From: Laceyella sediminis
Lineage (GTDB): Bacteria > Bacillota > Bacilli > Thermoactinomycetales > Thermoactinomycetaceae
DNA length: 64,000 nt
Reading direction: 5' to 3'
NCBI RefSeq assembly: GCF_003003125.1
Contig: NZ_PVTZ01000002.1
Span: 248,001-312,000, forward strand
The notes beneath the pieces were generated by a model. That model saw only the letters and a list, made by a program, of their open reading frames with translations. It was not told where the DNA came from and did not search any database. A program made the translations under genes and the position numbers. Below are positions 25,558 to 35,140 of this stretch, piece by piece (positions within the stretch are counted from its first letter, which is position 1; every line of letters starts with the position of its first letter).

Positions 25558-26940
25558 ATGAACCAAGCGGAAATCTCCCTGGCCGAGTCCATTCTTTCAG
25601 CAGTCGGCGGTGCGGAGAATATTCAGAGTATTGCGCATTGCATGACTCGTCTGCGCCTGACCTTGCGCGATGAGTCCGCGCTCCAATCGGATCAATTGCG
25701 GTCGATACCGGGCGTGCTCGGCGTGGTGGAGCAAGCCGGAGAATACCAAATCGTGTTGGGACCTGGGCTGGTTACGCGCGTGGCCACGCACTTGAGCAAA
25801 TTGAGCGGCAAGACGTCCACGCCCGTGGCGGAAGAACACCAGGCGCGGCGGCACAACTCCGCCAAGCAGCTGGTGCGCAAAATCGCCAACATCTTCATCC
25901 CATTGATTCCAGCCATTATCGCAGGCGGAATCATCATGGGATTGACCAATGTGCTCATTCATTCCTTCCCCAGCCTCAAAGAAGGTAGCACAGTCATTCC
26001 GTTGTTACAGGCCATGAGCAAGGTCATTTTCGCATACCTGTCCGTCTTTGTTGGCATCAACACGGCCAAGGAGTTTGGCGGTACACCGGCGTTAGGCGGA
26101 ATTGCGGGGGGCCTCTTCATTCTCCCCGATATCGAAAACATCCAGCTGTTCGGGGAAGCGCTGGTCCCTGGGCGCGGAGGGTTGATTGGCGTCCTGCTGG
26201 CAGCCTGGTTTATCGTCTGGCTTGAAAAAAGCATCCGTCCGTTCGTGCCCAAAAGCATTGACATCATCGTCACTCCAACCGTGGCAGTTCTGATCACCGG
26301 CTTCTCCACGTATATCGCCTTGCAACCAATCAGCGGCTTCCTGTCTGAAGCGCTTACTGGCGGCATCCAGACGCTGTTGAATCAAGGCGGTTTGTTCGCC
26401 GGCGCGATCCTCTCTGGTTTCTTTCTGCCCTTGGTGATGCTGGGCTTGCATCAAGGACTTATTCCCATTCATATGGAGCTGTTAAACGCGACCGGTATCG
26501 ACCCATTGCAACCGATTCTCGCCATGGCCGGCGCCGGGCAAGTAGGAGCGGTATTCGCTGTCTATCTCAAAACACGCAACACCACGTTGCGTAATGTGAT
26601 CAAAGGTGCCTTGCCTGTGGGCATTCTGGGCATCGGGGAGCCACTGATCTACGGCGTCACCTTGCCCTTGGGCCGCCCTTTCATCACTGCATGTTTGGGA
26701 GCTGCGGTCGGTGGCGCCTTCCAAGCGGTGTTCAAAGTGGCCTCCGTTGGAATCAGCGTGTCGGGGTTGCCGCTCACATTGCTGATCAAGCCGGATCAAA
26801 TCGTGCTATATCTGATCGGCATTGTGATCTCTTACGCGGCCGGCTTCTTCTTCACTTATTTCTTTGGCTTCAAAGAGGACATGGCCAAACCCTTCTCGTC
26901 CAACAGCCCGGCATCGAACAAAGGGGTGCCTCTGCAATAA
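25558..26940 (+). CDS. PTS sugar transporter, EIIBC component (MurNAc/trehalose/sucrose-type)
   Basis: 460 residues. The N-terminal IIB domain (about 1-85) has the phosphocysteine motif AHCMTRLRLTL; the IIC domain (about 110-450) has ten or so membrane helices with LGIGEPLIYGVTLPL and PALGGIAGGLFILP. It takes up and phosphorylates a sugar using an EIIA encoded elsewhere. Lack of EIIA and size resemble MurP (N-acetylmuramic acid) and some sucrose/trehalose permeases; substrate cannot be decided. AGGAGGG precedes the ATG. It stands alone, without a hydrolase or regulator beside it, which is unusual for this family. Confidence 0.85.
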   Translation: MNQAEISLAESILSAVGGAENIQSIAHCMTRLRLTLRDESALQSDQLRSIPGVLGVVEQAGEYQIVLGPGLVTRVATHLSKLSGKTSTPVAEEHQARRHNSAKQLVRKIANIFIPLIPAIIAGGIIMGLTNVLIHSFPSLKEGSTVIPLLQAMSKVIFAYLSVFVGINTAKEFGGTPALGGIAGGLFILPDIENIQLFGEALVPGRGGLIGVLLAAWFIVWLEKSIRPFVPKSIDIIVTPTVAVLITGFSTYIALQPISGFLSEALTGGIQTLLNQGGLFAGAILSGFFLPLVMLGLHQGLIPIHMELLNATGIDPLQPILAMAGAGQVGAVFAVYLKTRNTTLRNVIKGALPVGILGIGEPLIYGVTLPLGRPFITACLGAAVGGAFQAVFKVASVGISVSGLPLTLLIKPDQIVLYLIGIVISYAAGFFFTYFFGFKEDMAKPFSSNSPASNKGVPLQ

Positions 26941-27010
26941 GTTGGCAACGCGCGCAAGCGGACGGCGGGCCACAGCTCTCCGTCCGCCTGCGCCTCGACG
27001 CAACCCACCC

Positions 27011-27033
27011 GCGCCTTCATAGGCGTTTTTTTT
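27011..27033 (+). terminator. Terminator downstream of the PTS gene
   Basis: CGCCT-TCAT-AGGCG followed by eight T on the plus strand. The stem is short but GC-rich. A further stem GCGGACGG/CCGTCCGC lies at about 26958-26984. Confidence 0.65.
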
Positions 27034-27083
27034 CATGTTCATTTGGCCACCCAAGCGGCCCGCCGCCCAAATGAACATGAAAA
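27030..27083. repeat. 17-bp perfect inverted repeat with a 20-bp GC-rich centre
   Basis: TTTTCATGTTCATTTGG (27030-27046) is repeated inverted as CCAAATGAACATGAAAA (27067-27083). Neither strand has a T-run on its 3' side, so it is not a classic terminator, though its left arm overlaps the T-run of the PTS terminator. The 330-bp gap 26941-27270 holds these structures and no gene. Confidence 0.7.
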
Positions 27084-27270
27084 GGAGCCCGCTTTGGATC
27101 AAGACACGGACTCCCTACTTATTCTAATTGAATAATTAAGTTTAACCACCGCACGTTTCTCCTCATTCTCATGATGTTCTTGATTCGCCGCGGGGATTGC
27201 TGGTCGCCCTTGGCCTTATTTATTCTTTCGCACCGTCGCGTGACGTAACGGATAAGACCAAAGGCCCCCA

Positions 27271-27861
27271 TTATCCGAGATAATTGACCAAATGGTTAAA
27301 CCCCTTTGCCGCTTTGTCTTTGCCTTCCACTTCATTCTCCACCACATGCTTGTTCACCTTGTCCCAGCCGTAAGGCTCTTCCATCGCGATGTGATCCCGC
27401 TTCAGCAAGGCGAACTTTTGCGCCTCTTCAGCATAAGGATGGTAGACGCCTTGCGCTTCGTGCGCTTCCATCCCATAGGAAGATTGTCCAACTGCAGCCC
27501 GCGGTGGATAATGCATTTGCTCATTCAACAGGGTGTGCACCACCGTCTCCTTCAGGATGTTTTTGATCTCCTCGCTACGGTAACCGCTTTCCAAGCTCTT
27601 GATCCATTGATAGACCGGGCCGTCTTCCGGAGTGAACGTAACATTGCGCTGGGTCGGCACATACTCGCTCCGCTTCTGGATTTGCTCCTTCAACAGACGA
27701 GAGTCGCAGATCGATTGCAAGGGGAAATAGTTGTTGCGCAGGTAGGACTGGATGCAGTACTTCACCAGCATCGGGAATTGGCCTTTCGGCAGGATTTCAT
27801 ACCAATAACGAACCAGACGATCCTTTTTTCCTAGATATACGCCAACGGTAATGGACGACAT
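27271..27861 (-). CDS. Protein with N-terminal ribbon-helix-helix-like domain, function unknown
   Basis: 196 residues. The N-terminus SSITVGVYLGKKDRLVRYWY followed by EILPKGQFPMLVKYCIQSYL has the beta-helix-helix pattern of ribbon-helix-helix DNA binders and, in particular, the W-x3-LPKG-x5-VK feature seen in ParR-type adaptors. The rest is charged, Tyr/His-rich and of unknown fold. ATG 27861 has GGAGGTG about eight bases upstream. It is monocistronic. It could be the missing adaptor for the orphan actin-like protein at 54346, which has none nearby; this is speculative, and a simple transcription factor is possible. Confidence 0.6.
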   Translation of the reverse strand: MSSITVGVYLGKKDRLVRYWYEILPKGQFPMLVKYCIQSYLRNNYFPLQSICDSRLLKEQIQKRSEYVPTQRNVTFTPEDGPVYQWIKSLESGYRSEEIKNILKETVVHTLLNEQMHYPPRAAVGQSSYGMEAHEAQGVYHPYAEEAQKFALLKRDHIAMEEPYGWDKVNKHVVENEVEGKDKAAKGFNHLVNYLG

Positions 27862-28073
27862 ATAAATACACCTCCGGGATTGATCAAAAAATTTTAAATA
27901 CCTAGAATTAATATTAATGGTAACAGGTGAACTACGAAACCGTCAACGGGAATACTTTGTCGAATCCTGTTATATATGCTCGGAAACGAAAAAAACATGC
28001 TTAACGCATGTACAATCTATACGAAGGCAAAAAGCCAGGTTTTAAATTTTTATTTAATTAGGTAAAGGTATTG

Positions 28074-28836
28074 CTATCTTTTAGCAAACATTTGATAACG
28101 AATTTGATTGATTTGCTGATAAGCGGTCTTGTCTTTCAAACTTTTAAACAGTTTGATTACAGGGGAAGTATTCACTTCAAATATCCAAATCTTCCCGTTC
28201 CGATCCACGGTCAAATCGACGCCAAGTTCCTTTAAACCTGTAAAGCGTCTATTTAATGTTTTGGCTATCTCTTTAGAAACTGCATATATTTCTTTTTTTT
28301 AATGTTTTTTCTTTTTTACCAACTGTATGCGAAATGCGTTTGACCGCCTTGCTCGCTTCCAGCGGCGTTCCTCCTCGACAACGATTGGTGACCAAGCTCC
28401 CCGGAGGAGCCAATTTGGCGCAAAAACCGGTGATTAACCAGCGATTTCGCGGTTTTTGCAGATGAACGCGAAAATCGACATTTCTCCCGTCCACTTGCGC
28501 CATTCGAATCCCTTGTTGCGCCATGTAATTTCTTCTAGATATCATCTCCTGCTCAATCCATCTGAACGCCCTCTGTACTGGCAACACCCTTCTGCCGTTC
28601 AGCGTTTGGCACATAACTCCTCTTCTGGCAGGGGTTAGCTTGACCGCCCCTCTCCCGCCGCCGCCAATGTCGGGTTTGAGAAAGACGAACCGATGGCGCC
28701 GCAACATGTTAAACACTTCTTTCCTGTTGTACCTTCGGCTTTCCGGGATGTAGGGCCTGATTCGAATATTTTCCCAAAGCACCGCCGTTTTCTTCATTTT
28801 GCTGGGGACCGACTGCATCCTTGGCATTCTTCTCAT
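28074..28836 (-). pseudogene. YheC/YheD-type ATP-grasp gene with a +1 frameshift in an A8 run
   Basis: The first part (ATG 28836 with AAAGGATGG upstream) encodes an ATP-grasp core, FVFLKPDIGGGGRGAVKL and NVDFRVHLQKPRNRWLITGF, and stops at 28273. From about 28300 a second frame continues to TAG at 28074 with the expected C-terminus, KELGVDLTVDRNGKIWIFEVN, containing the Mg-binding Glu/Asn. The frames meet at an A8 tract on the minus strand (28292-28299); removing one A restores about 253 residues. YheC/YheD proteins are spore-coat-associated ATP-grasp enzymes of unknown substrate. Either a real mutation, a phase-variable tract, slippage-rescued expression or a sequencing error. Confidence 0.75.
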
Positions 28837-29025
28837 CTATCATCCATCCTTTCGCTCTCCATACTTTATTCACCTCCACCACATCGAGTCATCCTTCTTT
28901 CACCCAATTTTGCCTAATCCCCTCAACCGCGGATGGTAAAATAGTCTCATAGGCGGGCGATTGTTTTCCCAATGTTCTTGTGGGACAATGATTTTACGCT
29001 TTTTATGTCCAGGAGGGATCTGTAC

Positions 29026-29742
29026 GTGAGCGCCAAAATCTACGTAGTGGAAGATGAACGGCCAATTGCCGATATTATTAAGTTCAATTTGGAGAAAGAA
29101 GGTTACCAGGTGGATTGCATCCATGATGGTGACGAAGCGATTCAAAAAGTGCTCAACGCGCCGCCGGACTTGATGTTACTGGACTTGATGTTGCCCGGCG
29201 CCGATGGTATCGAAGTTTGTCGAAGAGTGCGGCAACACTTCCAATTTCCGATCATTATGCTGACCGCCAAAGACTCGGAATTGGACAAGGTGTTGGGATT
29301 AGAGATGGGCGCTGACGATTATGTGACCAAACCGTTTAGCAACCGCGAACTCCTAGCGCGGATCAAAGCCAATTTGCGCCGCACTCAGTCGCAACGCCAA
29401 GAAGCGACGCGGGAGGAGCCTAACAAAAGCAATCTGGTCATCGGTGATTTGACGATCGACCCACACAGTTTCATTGTCAGCAAGCAGGATCGGGTCATCG
29501 ACCTGACCCACCGCGAATTTGAATTGTTGCTCTACTTGTCCAAGCATGTCAATCAAGTGCTGACCAGAGAACATCTCCTACAATCCGTCTGGGGGTATGA
29601 TTACTTCGGTGACGTGCGCACTGTCGATGTGACCATCCGCCGTCTGCGTGAAAAGATCGAAGACGATCCGAGCGCGCCTAAGTACATCATCACGCGGCGC
29701 GGCATCGGTTACACGATTCGCGATCCCCGCGCAGATCGGTGA
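29026..29742 (+). CDS. walR: Response regulator WalR
   Basis: OmpR-type regulator controlling cell-wall hydrolases; essential in many Firmicutes. The receiver has [16 protein letters not shown] (phospho-Asp in LLDLML) and TKPFSNREL. The C-terminal winged helix ends [30 protein letters not shown]. 238 aa. GTG 29026 is the start, with AGGAGGG eight bases upstream. It overlaps or abuts walK. The five-gene wal block is in its usual order but points the opposite way from purA/dnaC. Confidence 0.97.
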   Translation: MSAKIYVVEDERPIADIIKFNLEKEGYQVDCIHDGDEAIQKVLNAPPDLMLLDLMLPGADGIEVCRRVRQHFQFPIIMLTAKDSELDKVLGLEMGADDYVTKPFSNRELLARIKANLRRTQSQRQEATREEPNKSNLVIGDLTIDPHSFIVSKQDRVIDLTHREFELLLYLSKHVNQVLTREHLLQSVWGYDYFGDVRTVDVTIRRLREKIEDDPSAPKYIITRRGIGYTIRDPRADR

Positions 29743-29759
29743 ATGGGTGGGTAAACGCA

Positions 29760-31562
29760 ATGAAGAAATGGAAGCAATTGATGAACAGCGTGCAGTGGAA
29801 GCTGGTCGTGATATACATACTTTTGATCATCATGGCCATGCAATTGGTTGGCGTCTACTTCATCCGCCAACTAGAATCGGTTTTTATCAATGACCTGCGC
29901 GCCCAATTGAAAGAACAAGGATATGTGCTGTCCCTGATCGTCTCGCCTGAGCTGGAAGCGAAAGCTGAAAATGACCGCGACCGTGCCAAGCGGTTGCGAG
30001 CCCGCCTGTTGCAAGCGGCGCCCAACACTAGCCAGCATTTCACCATCGTGCGCGTGATTGACCAGAACAACTGGGTGATCGCGTCCAACGAGTCGAATGA
30101 AAAGATATTTAAATTGCCCAACCGCCTCACTGATCTGATGGATAAGAAGCAACCGTTCGCCAAAGTGAAGGACGCGGAAGGAAACGACTACCAAGTGTAC
30201 GTGGCCAAACTGCTGGACCGGCAACAGCGGGAGTTGGGCTCACTTTATCTGGAAGCCCCATTGAAACCGACCTATGACCGCATCTATCGCATCAGCAAGA
30301 TCTTGATCAAGATCGCGGCGGTGGCACTGGCGGTGACCGGATTCTTAGTCATCATCTTGGCCCGCACCATCACCCTGCCGATCAAAGAGATCCGAGAACA
30401 AACGAAAGCGATGGCATCAGGCGACTTTGACCGCCAAGTGGCCGTAAAGAGCGAAGACGAGATCGGCCAGTTGGCTATCTCCTTCAACGATCTGGCCGCT
30501 CATCTGCGAACAGCGATCAAGGAAAAGGAAGAGGAAACAGAGAAGCTGGAATCCGTTCTGGCCAACATGAGCGACGGTGTGATCGCAACCGATTTGCAAG
30601 GGAAAATCATTGTGAAAAACATCCCTGCAGAAAAACTGTTGGATCGCCAAATCGCGCTCGGTAGCTCGATCACGGAAGTGTTGTCCTTATCAGAGCCGTT
30701 AAAACTGCCGTTGAAGGAAGCCCGTCAAACCTTCGTCGAACACCACCATGCCGATGCGGAAACCCAGACAGTGCTGAAGATTAACTTTACGCCGATCAAG
30801 CTGAAGGGAAATGACTTGATCGGGATGGTGGCCGTGCTCGAAGACGTCACCGAACAAGAGAAACTGGACCGGCAACGGAAAGATTTCGTCGCCAATGTGT
30901 CTCATGAACTGCGGACGCCTTTGACCACCATCAAAAGTTATATCGAGGCACTGGAAGACGGAGCGGTCGAAAATCCGGAGCTGGCTGTCCGCTTCCTCAA
31001 AGTGGCCCGCCAAGAAGCTGACCGCATGACGCGCCTGATTCAAGACTTGTTGCATCTCTCGCGCCTTGACGCCCGCAAATCGAAGTTCTACAAAAAACCG
31101 CTGGCGTTGACCGAGATATTGGAAGAAACCATGGATCGCTTCCGCTTCCAATGCCAACAGAAACAGATCAGCTTCACGCTTTTCACTCACGGCTCCCTGC
31201 CCCGTGTTTACGCTGATCCGGACAAGTTGATGCAAGTATTGGACAACCTCGTGTCCAACGCCATCAAATACACCCCGGAAGGCGGTTCGGTGGCGATTGT
31301 CGCAAAGCGCAACCCAGACGGCATGGTGGAGGTGGGCATTGCCGATACCGGCATCGGCATTCCCAAGCAAGACTTGGGCCGGATTTTTGAGCGGTTTTAT
31401 CGTGTGGACAAAGCCCGTTCGCGCAGTCTGGGGGGCACCGGACTGGGGTTGGCAATCGCCCAAGAAATCGTGCATGCGCATGAAGGGACTATCGCGATTG
31501 ACAGTATCTATCAAAAAGGCACTGTCGTAACCTTCACACTGCCCCCCGTCAGTCGGAGGTGA
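29760..31562 (+). CDS. walK: Sensor histidine kinase WalK
   Basis: About 600 residues. TM1 (LVVIYILLIIMAMQLVGVYF), an extracellular Cache-like loop, TM2 (ILIKIAAVALAVTGFLVIIL), HAMP, PAS (MSDGVIATDLQGKIIVKNIPA), HisKA with FVANVSHELRTPLTTIKSY, then HATPase (NLVSNAIKYTPEGG, GTGLGLAIAQEIV). It senses wall/lipid II status and phosphorylates WalR. The ATG at 29760 is chosen; a GTG at 29739 that overlaps the walR stop is also possible and would add seven residues. Confidence 0.96.
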   Translation: MKKWKQLMNSVQWKLVVIYILLIIMAMQLVGVYFIRQLESVFINDLRAQLKEQGYVLSLIVSPELEAKAENDRDRAKRLRARLLQAAPNTSQHFTIVRVIDQNNWVIASNESNEKIFKLPNRLTDLMDKKQPFAKVKDAEGNDYQVYVAKLLDRQQRELGSLYLEAPLKPTYDRIYRISKILIKIAAVALAVTGFLVIILARTITLPIKEIREQTKAMASGDFDRQVAVKSEDEIGQLAISFNDLAAHLRTAIKEKEEETEKLESVLANMSDGVIATDLQGKIIVKNIPAEKLLDRQIALGSSITEVLSLSEPLKLPLKEARQTFVEHHHADAETQTVLKINFTPIKLKGNDLIGMVAVLEDVTEQEKLDRQRKDFVANVSHELRTPLTTIKSYIEALEDGAVENPELAVRFLKVARQEADRMTRLIQDLLHLSRLDARKSKFYKKPLALTEILEETMDRFRFQCQQKQISFTLFTHGSLPRVYADPDKLMQVLDNLVSNAIKYTPEGGSVAIVAKRNPDGMVEVGIADTGIGIPKQDLGRIFERFYRVDKARSRSLGGTGLGLAIAQEIVHAHEGTIAIDSIYQKGTVVTFTLPPVSRR

Positions 31563-31572
31563 ATAAGCCCAA

Positions 31573-32970
31573 GTGGAAGAAAAATGGGTTGAACACATCA
31601 AAACCGTCGTACTGATCTTGCTAATCACCCTCAGCTTCTGTCTCACGGGATTTTTGTGGTTTTACTCGCCCGGATACCAACAGAAGCCGATCAACAACAT
31701 GCCACCTCCTGTCTTAACTGATGACAAAACATACAACGAAAAGAAATCCACCCAGTTTGTCGCCCCTTATCAATTGATCGTCAACCTAGGCGGCCGGGCG
31801 ACATGGTTACATTCCGACAGTGAGGAATACCGCACGTTGGTCGACAGCATCAAAAACGCAGAAATCACCAAATTTGAGGCCGTGAACCAAGTCACACCCG
31901 AAGAATGGAAGAAGCGCCTGCTAGACGGGCCTTCACTCCAGTTGCAATTCCCCCGCGACATGCATTCAGAGACGGTGGATGCGTTCTTCAAAACGTCGGT
32001 CTTGGAGAAATTCTCCCTGCATCAGCCCACCGACGTCAGCCGCATCCTGCTCCATGTAAGCGGCGGTCAGCCCCAACTCTGGCTGATCTCCGATGATGCC
32101 AAAACGATCTTGCAAGCGCAATTGCAACTGGATCCGACCCACTTGCAACAAACGATGGAACAAGCCATTCAGCATGCGCAAGTGGAGCTGACACCGGTGG
32201 TGGCCAATGGCAAAGCGCCTTGGGATAAAGCGAATGAAAAACAACCATGGTCACGCATCTTTTATCTGCCGACCGCATCAGCCAAGCTTCCGGTGTGGCG
32301 TTATAAAACGGAACAGATCAAGATTGATGACATCAAAGAGTATCTGCTGACATCAACCGACGTGGAACCGATCGTCATCCACGATGAAAATCTTTACATG
32401 GCCCGGTCCCAACGGCTCGTTTATAATAAGAGGGGTTCATTGCAATACACTGAAGATGTTCCCACTTCTGAATCGACACATCCACTGGTTGAGAACCAGT
32501 TGTACGACGTCAACAACTTTGTAAAGCGGCACCGCGGTTGGACAGGCGATTATTTGCTTGATCGTGTGGAACGGGTCAAAGATGAACGGGACACCAACCA
32601 ACTCACTTTCCGCCGCATCATTGCAGGCCTGCCCGTATACTGGAACCGGCAAGACGGGCAGATGATCTATCCCGATGTGTTGCAATTCCAAGCGGGGGCC
32701 AGCGGTGGAGAAGACGGTATCAAGCAGTACGCTCGGTCAACGGTGTACATGCTCGAGGGTACCCGCGACGGCGAGGCGATGCTCCCCGGGCGGGACGAAG
32801 TGCTTCGGCAATTGAGCGAACGCAAACTCGCCTTGACCGCCATCAAACACATCTATCCTGGTTATGAGACAAACCATAACCTGAAAGATAAAACAGTCCA
32901 GTTCACCCCTGTATGGGTGGTACTCACCACGGCTGGAGAACAGTTCTTCATCGGTTCGCCAACGTCATAG
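31573..32970 (+). CDS. walH: WalK accessory protein WalH (YycH)
   Basis: 465 residues with one N-terminal membrane helix (TVVLILLITLSFCLTGFLWFY) and a large extracellular part. In Bacillus, YycH and YycI form a membrane complex with WalK and restrain its activity. The family is divergent; the identification rests on the fixed order walR-K-H-I-J and the topology. GTG start 31573 has GGAGGTGA about 12 bases upstream, 10 bp after walK. Confidence 0.88.
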   Translation: MEEKWVEHIKTVVLILLITLSFCLTGFLWFYSPGYQQKPINNMPPPVLTDDKTYNEKKSTQFVAPYQLIVNLGGRATWLHSDSEEYRTLVDSIKNAEITKFEAVNQVTPEEWKKRLLDGPSLQLQFPRDMHSETVDAFFKTSVLEKFSLHQPTDVSRILLHVSGGQPQLWLISDDAKTILQAQLQLDPTHLQQTMEQAIQHAQVELTPVVANGKAPWDKANEKQPWSRIFYLPTASAKLPVWRYKTEQIKIDDIKEYLLTSTDVEPIVIHDENLYMARSQRLVYNKRGSLQYTEDVPTSESTHPLVENQLYDVNNFVKRHRGWTGDYLLDRVERVKDERDTNQLTFRRIIAGLPVYWNRQDGQMIYPDVLQFQAGASGGEDGIKQYARSTVYMLEGTRDGEAMLPGRDEVLRQLSERKLALTAIKHIYPGYETNHNLKDKTVQFTPVWVVLTTAGEQFFIGSPTS

Positions 32971-32983
32971 GGAGGAAATCTCC

Positions 32984-33760
32984 ATGGATTGGAGTCGCGC
33001 CAAAACGATTTTGATCATCGCCTTCATCGTCTTAAATCTCTTTTTGGGACTGCAATTAAACCAACTGGTGAAACAGCAGTCCGATTATGTGGAAACGGAA
33101 GAGATCTCGCTTGCACAATTAAAACAGATCGCCAAAAAGAGCCGCATCCAGTTTCCGGAAGAGCCGGACAACACACCAACGACACTGGCGGCGTATAAAG
33201 CCACCGTCACCCCGATCCGGCTGGCCGGATGGAAGAAAAATGAGCTGAATGGTTACAGCAAAACCTACGCCACTCCCCCCACCTTCCGCAACGAGCGGGA
33301 GCTGAACCGGCTGTTGAGCAGGGAAGTGCCTCGTTTCGGCGATTATGAGCTGATGGAATCCAGCCGAGACAAACGTATCTATATGCAGCATGTCAAAGGA
33401 AGACCCATTTTGGATGCAGTGTTGGAAGTGGAGTTGGCGGCTTCCTCGATCAAAGCCATCCATGTGGTGCACTATGACTTGTCTCAATCGCCGACAGCAG
33501 AGGAGCTCATGACCTATCCAAGCGCGCTCTACCAGGTGATCACCAATCTGAACACAAAGGGCCCGGCTTCCATCACCAATCCCAAGCTCGGCTACCGTGC
33601 CGCCTATGGTGGTTCCAAAGAGGAATACATTCTCGTCCCTTATTGGCGGTTTGAAGTCGGCAACAATTGGATTTACTTAAACGCCACCAAACGCGAAGCC
33701 AAAGAAAAAATGGAAATCGTGCCCAAGCAATCTATTGAAAGCAAAGGAAAGACGCCATGA
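32984..33760 (+). CDS. walI: WalK accessory protein WalI (YycI)
   Basis: 258 residues, with an N-terminal membrane anchor (ILIIAFIVLNLFLGLQLNQL) and an extracellular YycI-type beta domain similar in layout to WalH (for example YRAAYGGSKEEYILVPYWRFEV). It partners WalH in control of WalK. ATG 32984 has GGAGG nine bases upstream. It overlaps walJ by four bases (ATGA), indicating coupled translation. Confidence 0.9.
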   Translation: MDWSRAKTILIIAFIVLNLFLGLQLNQLVKQQSDYVETEEISLAQLKQIAKKSRIQFPEEPDNTPTTLAAYKATVTPIRLAGWKKNELNGYSKTYATPPTFRNERELNRLLSREVPRFGDYELMESSRDKRIYMQHVKGRPILDAVLEVELAASSIKAIHVVHYDLSQSPTAEELMTYPSALYQVITNLNTKGPASITNPKLGYRAAYGGSKEEYILVPYWRFEVGNNWIYLNATKREAKEKMEIVPKQSIESKGKTP

Positions 33761-34554
33761 AGTTTAGTGTGTTGGCCAGCGGAAGCACTGGCAATTCCAC
33801 TTATATTGAATCCGACAGCGTCAGGGTGTTGGTAGACGCGGGATTAAGCGGCAAACAGATTGAACAGCGCTTAGAGCAGATCAATGTGGACCCATCCACC
33901 CTGTCCGCCATTTTTGTGACGCATGAGCATATCGACCATGTGCGAGGACTCGGGGTCTTAGCCCGTCGCTATCAGATCCCCATCTATATGAATGAATCTA
34001 CTTGGCGTCACCTGCCAAGCAGTGTGGGGGATATCCCCGAATCCTTGCAAAATGTCTTGGAAACGGGTGCGGCGCTAGAATTGTCCGATCTGCGCGTCGA
34101 ATCGTTTGCGATCTCGCATGACGCTGCAGAACCGGTCGCTTTCCACATCCAACATGGTGAGGATCTCCTCTCCATCGTTACTGACTTAGGCTATGTAAAC
34201 CAACGGATCATCGACCGGGTGAGCGGTTCTCACACCATCGTCTGGGAGAGCAACCATGACGTCGAAATGTTGCGCACGGGAACGTATCCGTGGAATGTGA
34301 AACGCCGCATTTTAGGCGACACCGGCCATCTTTCCAATGAGGATGCCGGGGTGGCGCTGACCGAGATTCTCAAGGGGATGGGCGAAAACATCTACCTGGC
34401 TCATTTGAGCCGGGACAACAACCTAAGCGAGTTGGCCCATCTGACCGTCAAAAACATTCTAGAAGAGACTGGCATGCAGGTAGGGCGTGATGTCCACCTG
34501 TGGCCTACGTATGACGACCGCCCCACCCCGCTAAGAGCGGTAAAGGACAAATAA
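33757..34554 (+). CDS. walJ: Metallo-beta-lactamase fold hydrolase WalJ (YycJ)
   Basis: 265 residues with the MBL metal motif THEHIDHVRG, a later DLGYVN and WESNHD, and GDTGHLSN. YycJ is a cytoplasmic predicted 5'-3' exonuclease-type MBL protein linked to wall homeostasis and DNA repair; its substrate is unsettled. It is the last gene of the wal operon, ending at a strong terminator. Confidence 0.93.
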   Translation: MKFSVLASGSTGNSTYIESDSVRVLVDAGLSGKQIEQRLEQINVDPSTLSAIFVTHEHIDHVRGLGVLARRYQIPIYMNESTWRHLPSSVGDIPESLQNVLETGAALELSDLRVESFAISHDAAEPVAFHIQHGEDLLSIVTDLGYVNQRIIDRVSGSHTIVWESNHDVEMLRTGTYPWNVKRRILGDTGHLSNEDAGVALTEILKGMGENIYLAHLSRDNNLSELAHLTVKNILEETGMQVGRDVHLWPTYDDRPTPLRAVKDK

Positions 34555-34588
34555 AGGGAGTCCCATCATGTATGGGACTCCCTTTATT
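34553..34588. terminator. Terminator of the wal operon (bidirectional)
   Basis: AAAGGGAGTCCCAT/ATGGGACTCCCTTT is a 14-bp perfect stem with a 5-nt loop. The small minus-strand gene ends inside it, so it serves both. Confidence 0.9.
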
Positions 34589-34805
34589 CTTCGGTTGGCA
34601 CCGTGATTTCCCTGTCCAGCCGCGTCGCCAACTCCGCCAACTCATCCGGTTCGATCAACCCTTTATCGACGAGGAGGTCGATTAAGGCCGATAAGAGCAA
34701 ACCCTGTTGGTAAAATGCCAATTTCAGATCAGCCACCTGCGCGCCCAAATCAACTCCAGCAAACCGTTTTAACGTATTGACAGAGGGTCGCTTTCCCTGT
34801 TTCAT
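34584..34805 (-). CDS. Small hypothetical protein, converging on walJ
   Basis: A 73-residue protein, basic at the N-terminus (MKQGKRPSVNTLKRF), then an amphipathic helical middle (YQQGLLLSALIDLLVDKGLIEPDELAELATRL) and an acidic tail. An AGGAGATGAGAGA stretch precedes the ATG at 34805. I do not recognise it. The pattern LLSALIDLLVDKGLI followed by an acidic helix recurs in small subunit-interaction domains, but nothing more can be said. Confidence 0.65.
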   Translation of the reverse strand: MKQGKRPSVNTLKRFAGVDLGAQVADLKLAFYQQGLLLSALIDLLVDKGLIEPDELAELATRLDREITVPTEE

Positions 34806-35140
34806 TCTCTCATCTCCTAATCACTTGTATTAGTTATCTTCTATTATTCTCCTCATTTTTCCTATTCTTCAAACTTGTATATGTGTGTCGTTCTCCTTAC
34901 TCCATTTTGACACAAGCAAAACAATGATTCTCCACATCAACTTCACACACCCACTATAAAATAAATATGTACACAAAAGCCTGGATTCGCCCGTTTCGAT
35001 CCAACTGTGTCAACAACCTTACGTTTCTTTGAAAACCAAACCACCCCACATAGGGATTTAGTATAATACATTTGAGTTGTTGAAATAATGAGAGCGAATC
35101 CACTCCCATACATATGGCCTTAATTCAAGGAGGGAATGCC
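34806..35140. other. 335-bp intergenic region upstream of htrA
   Basis: AT-rich with no ORF worth calling. A TATAAT at 35062-35067 lies about 75 bp upstream of the htrA start and is the likely -10 box; no good -35 is seen at 17 bp. No clear CssR-type direct repeat was identified. Confidence 0.4.

Noticed and set aside
30699-31646. 315-codon minus-strand ORF
   Set aside because: Antisense to walK, which has all kinase motifs; no own start signal.
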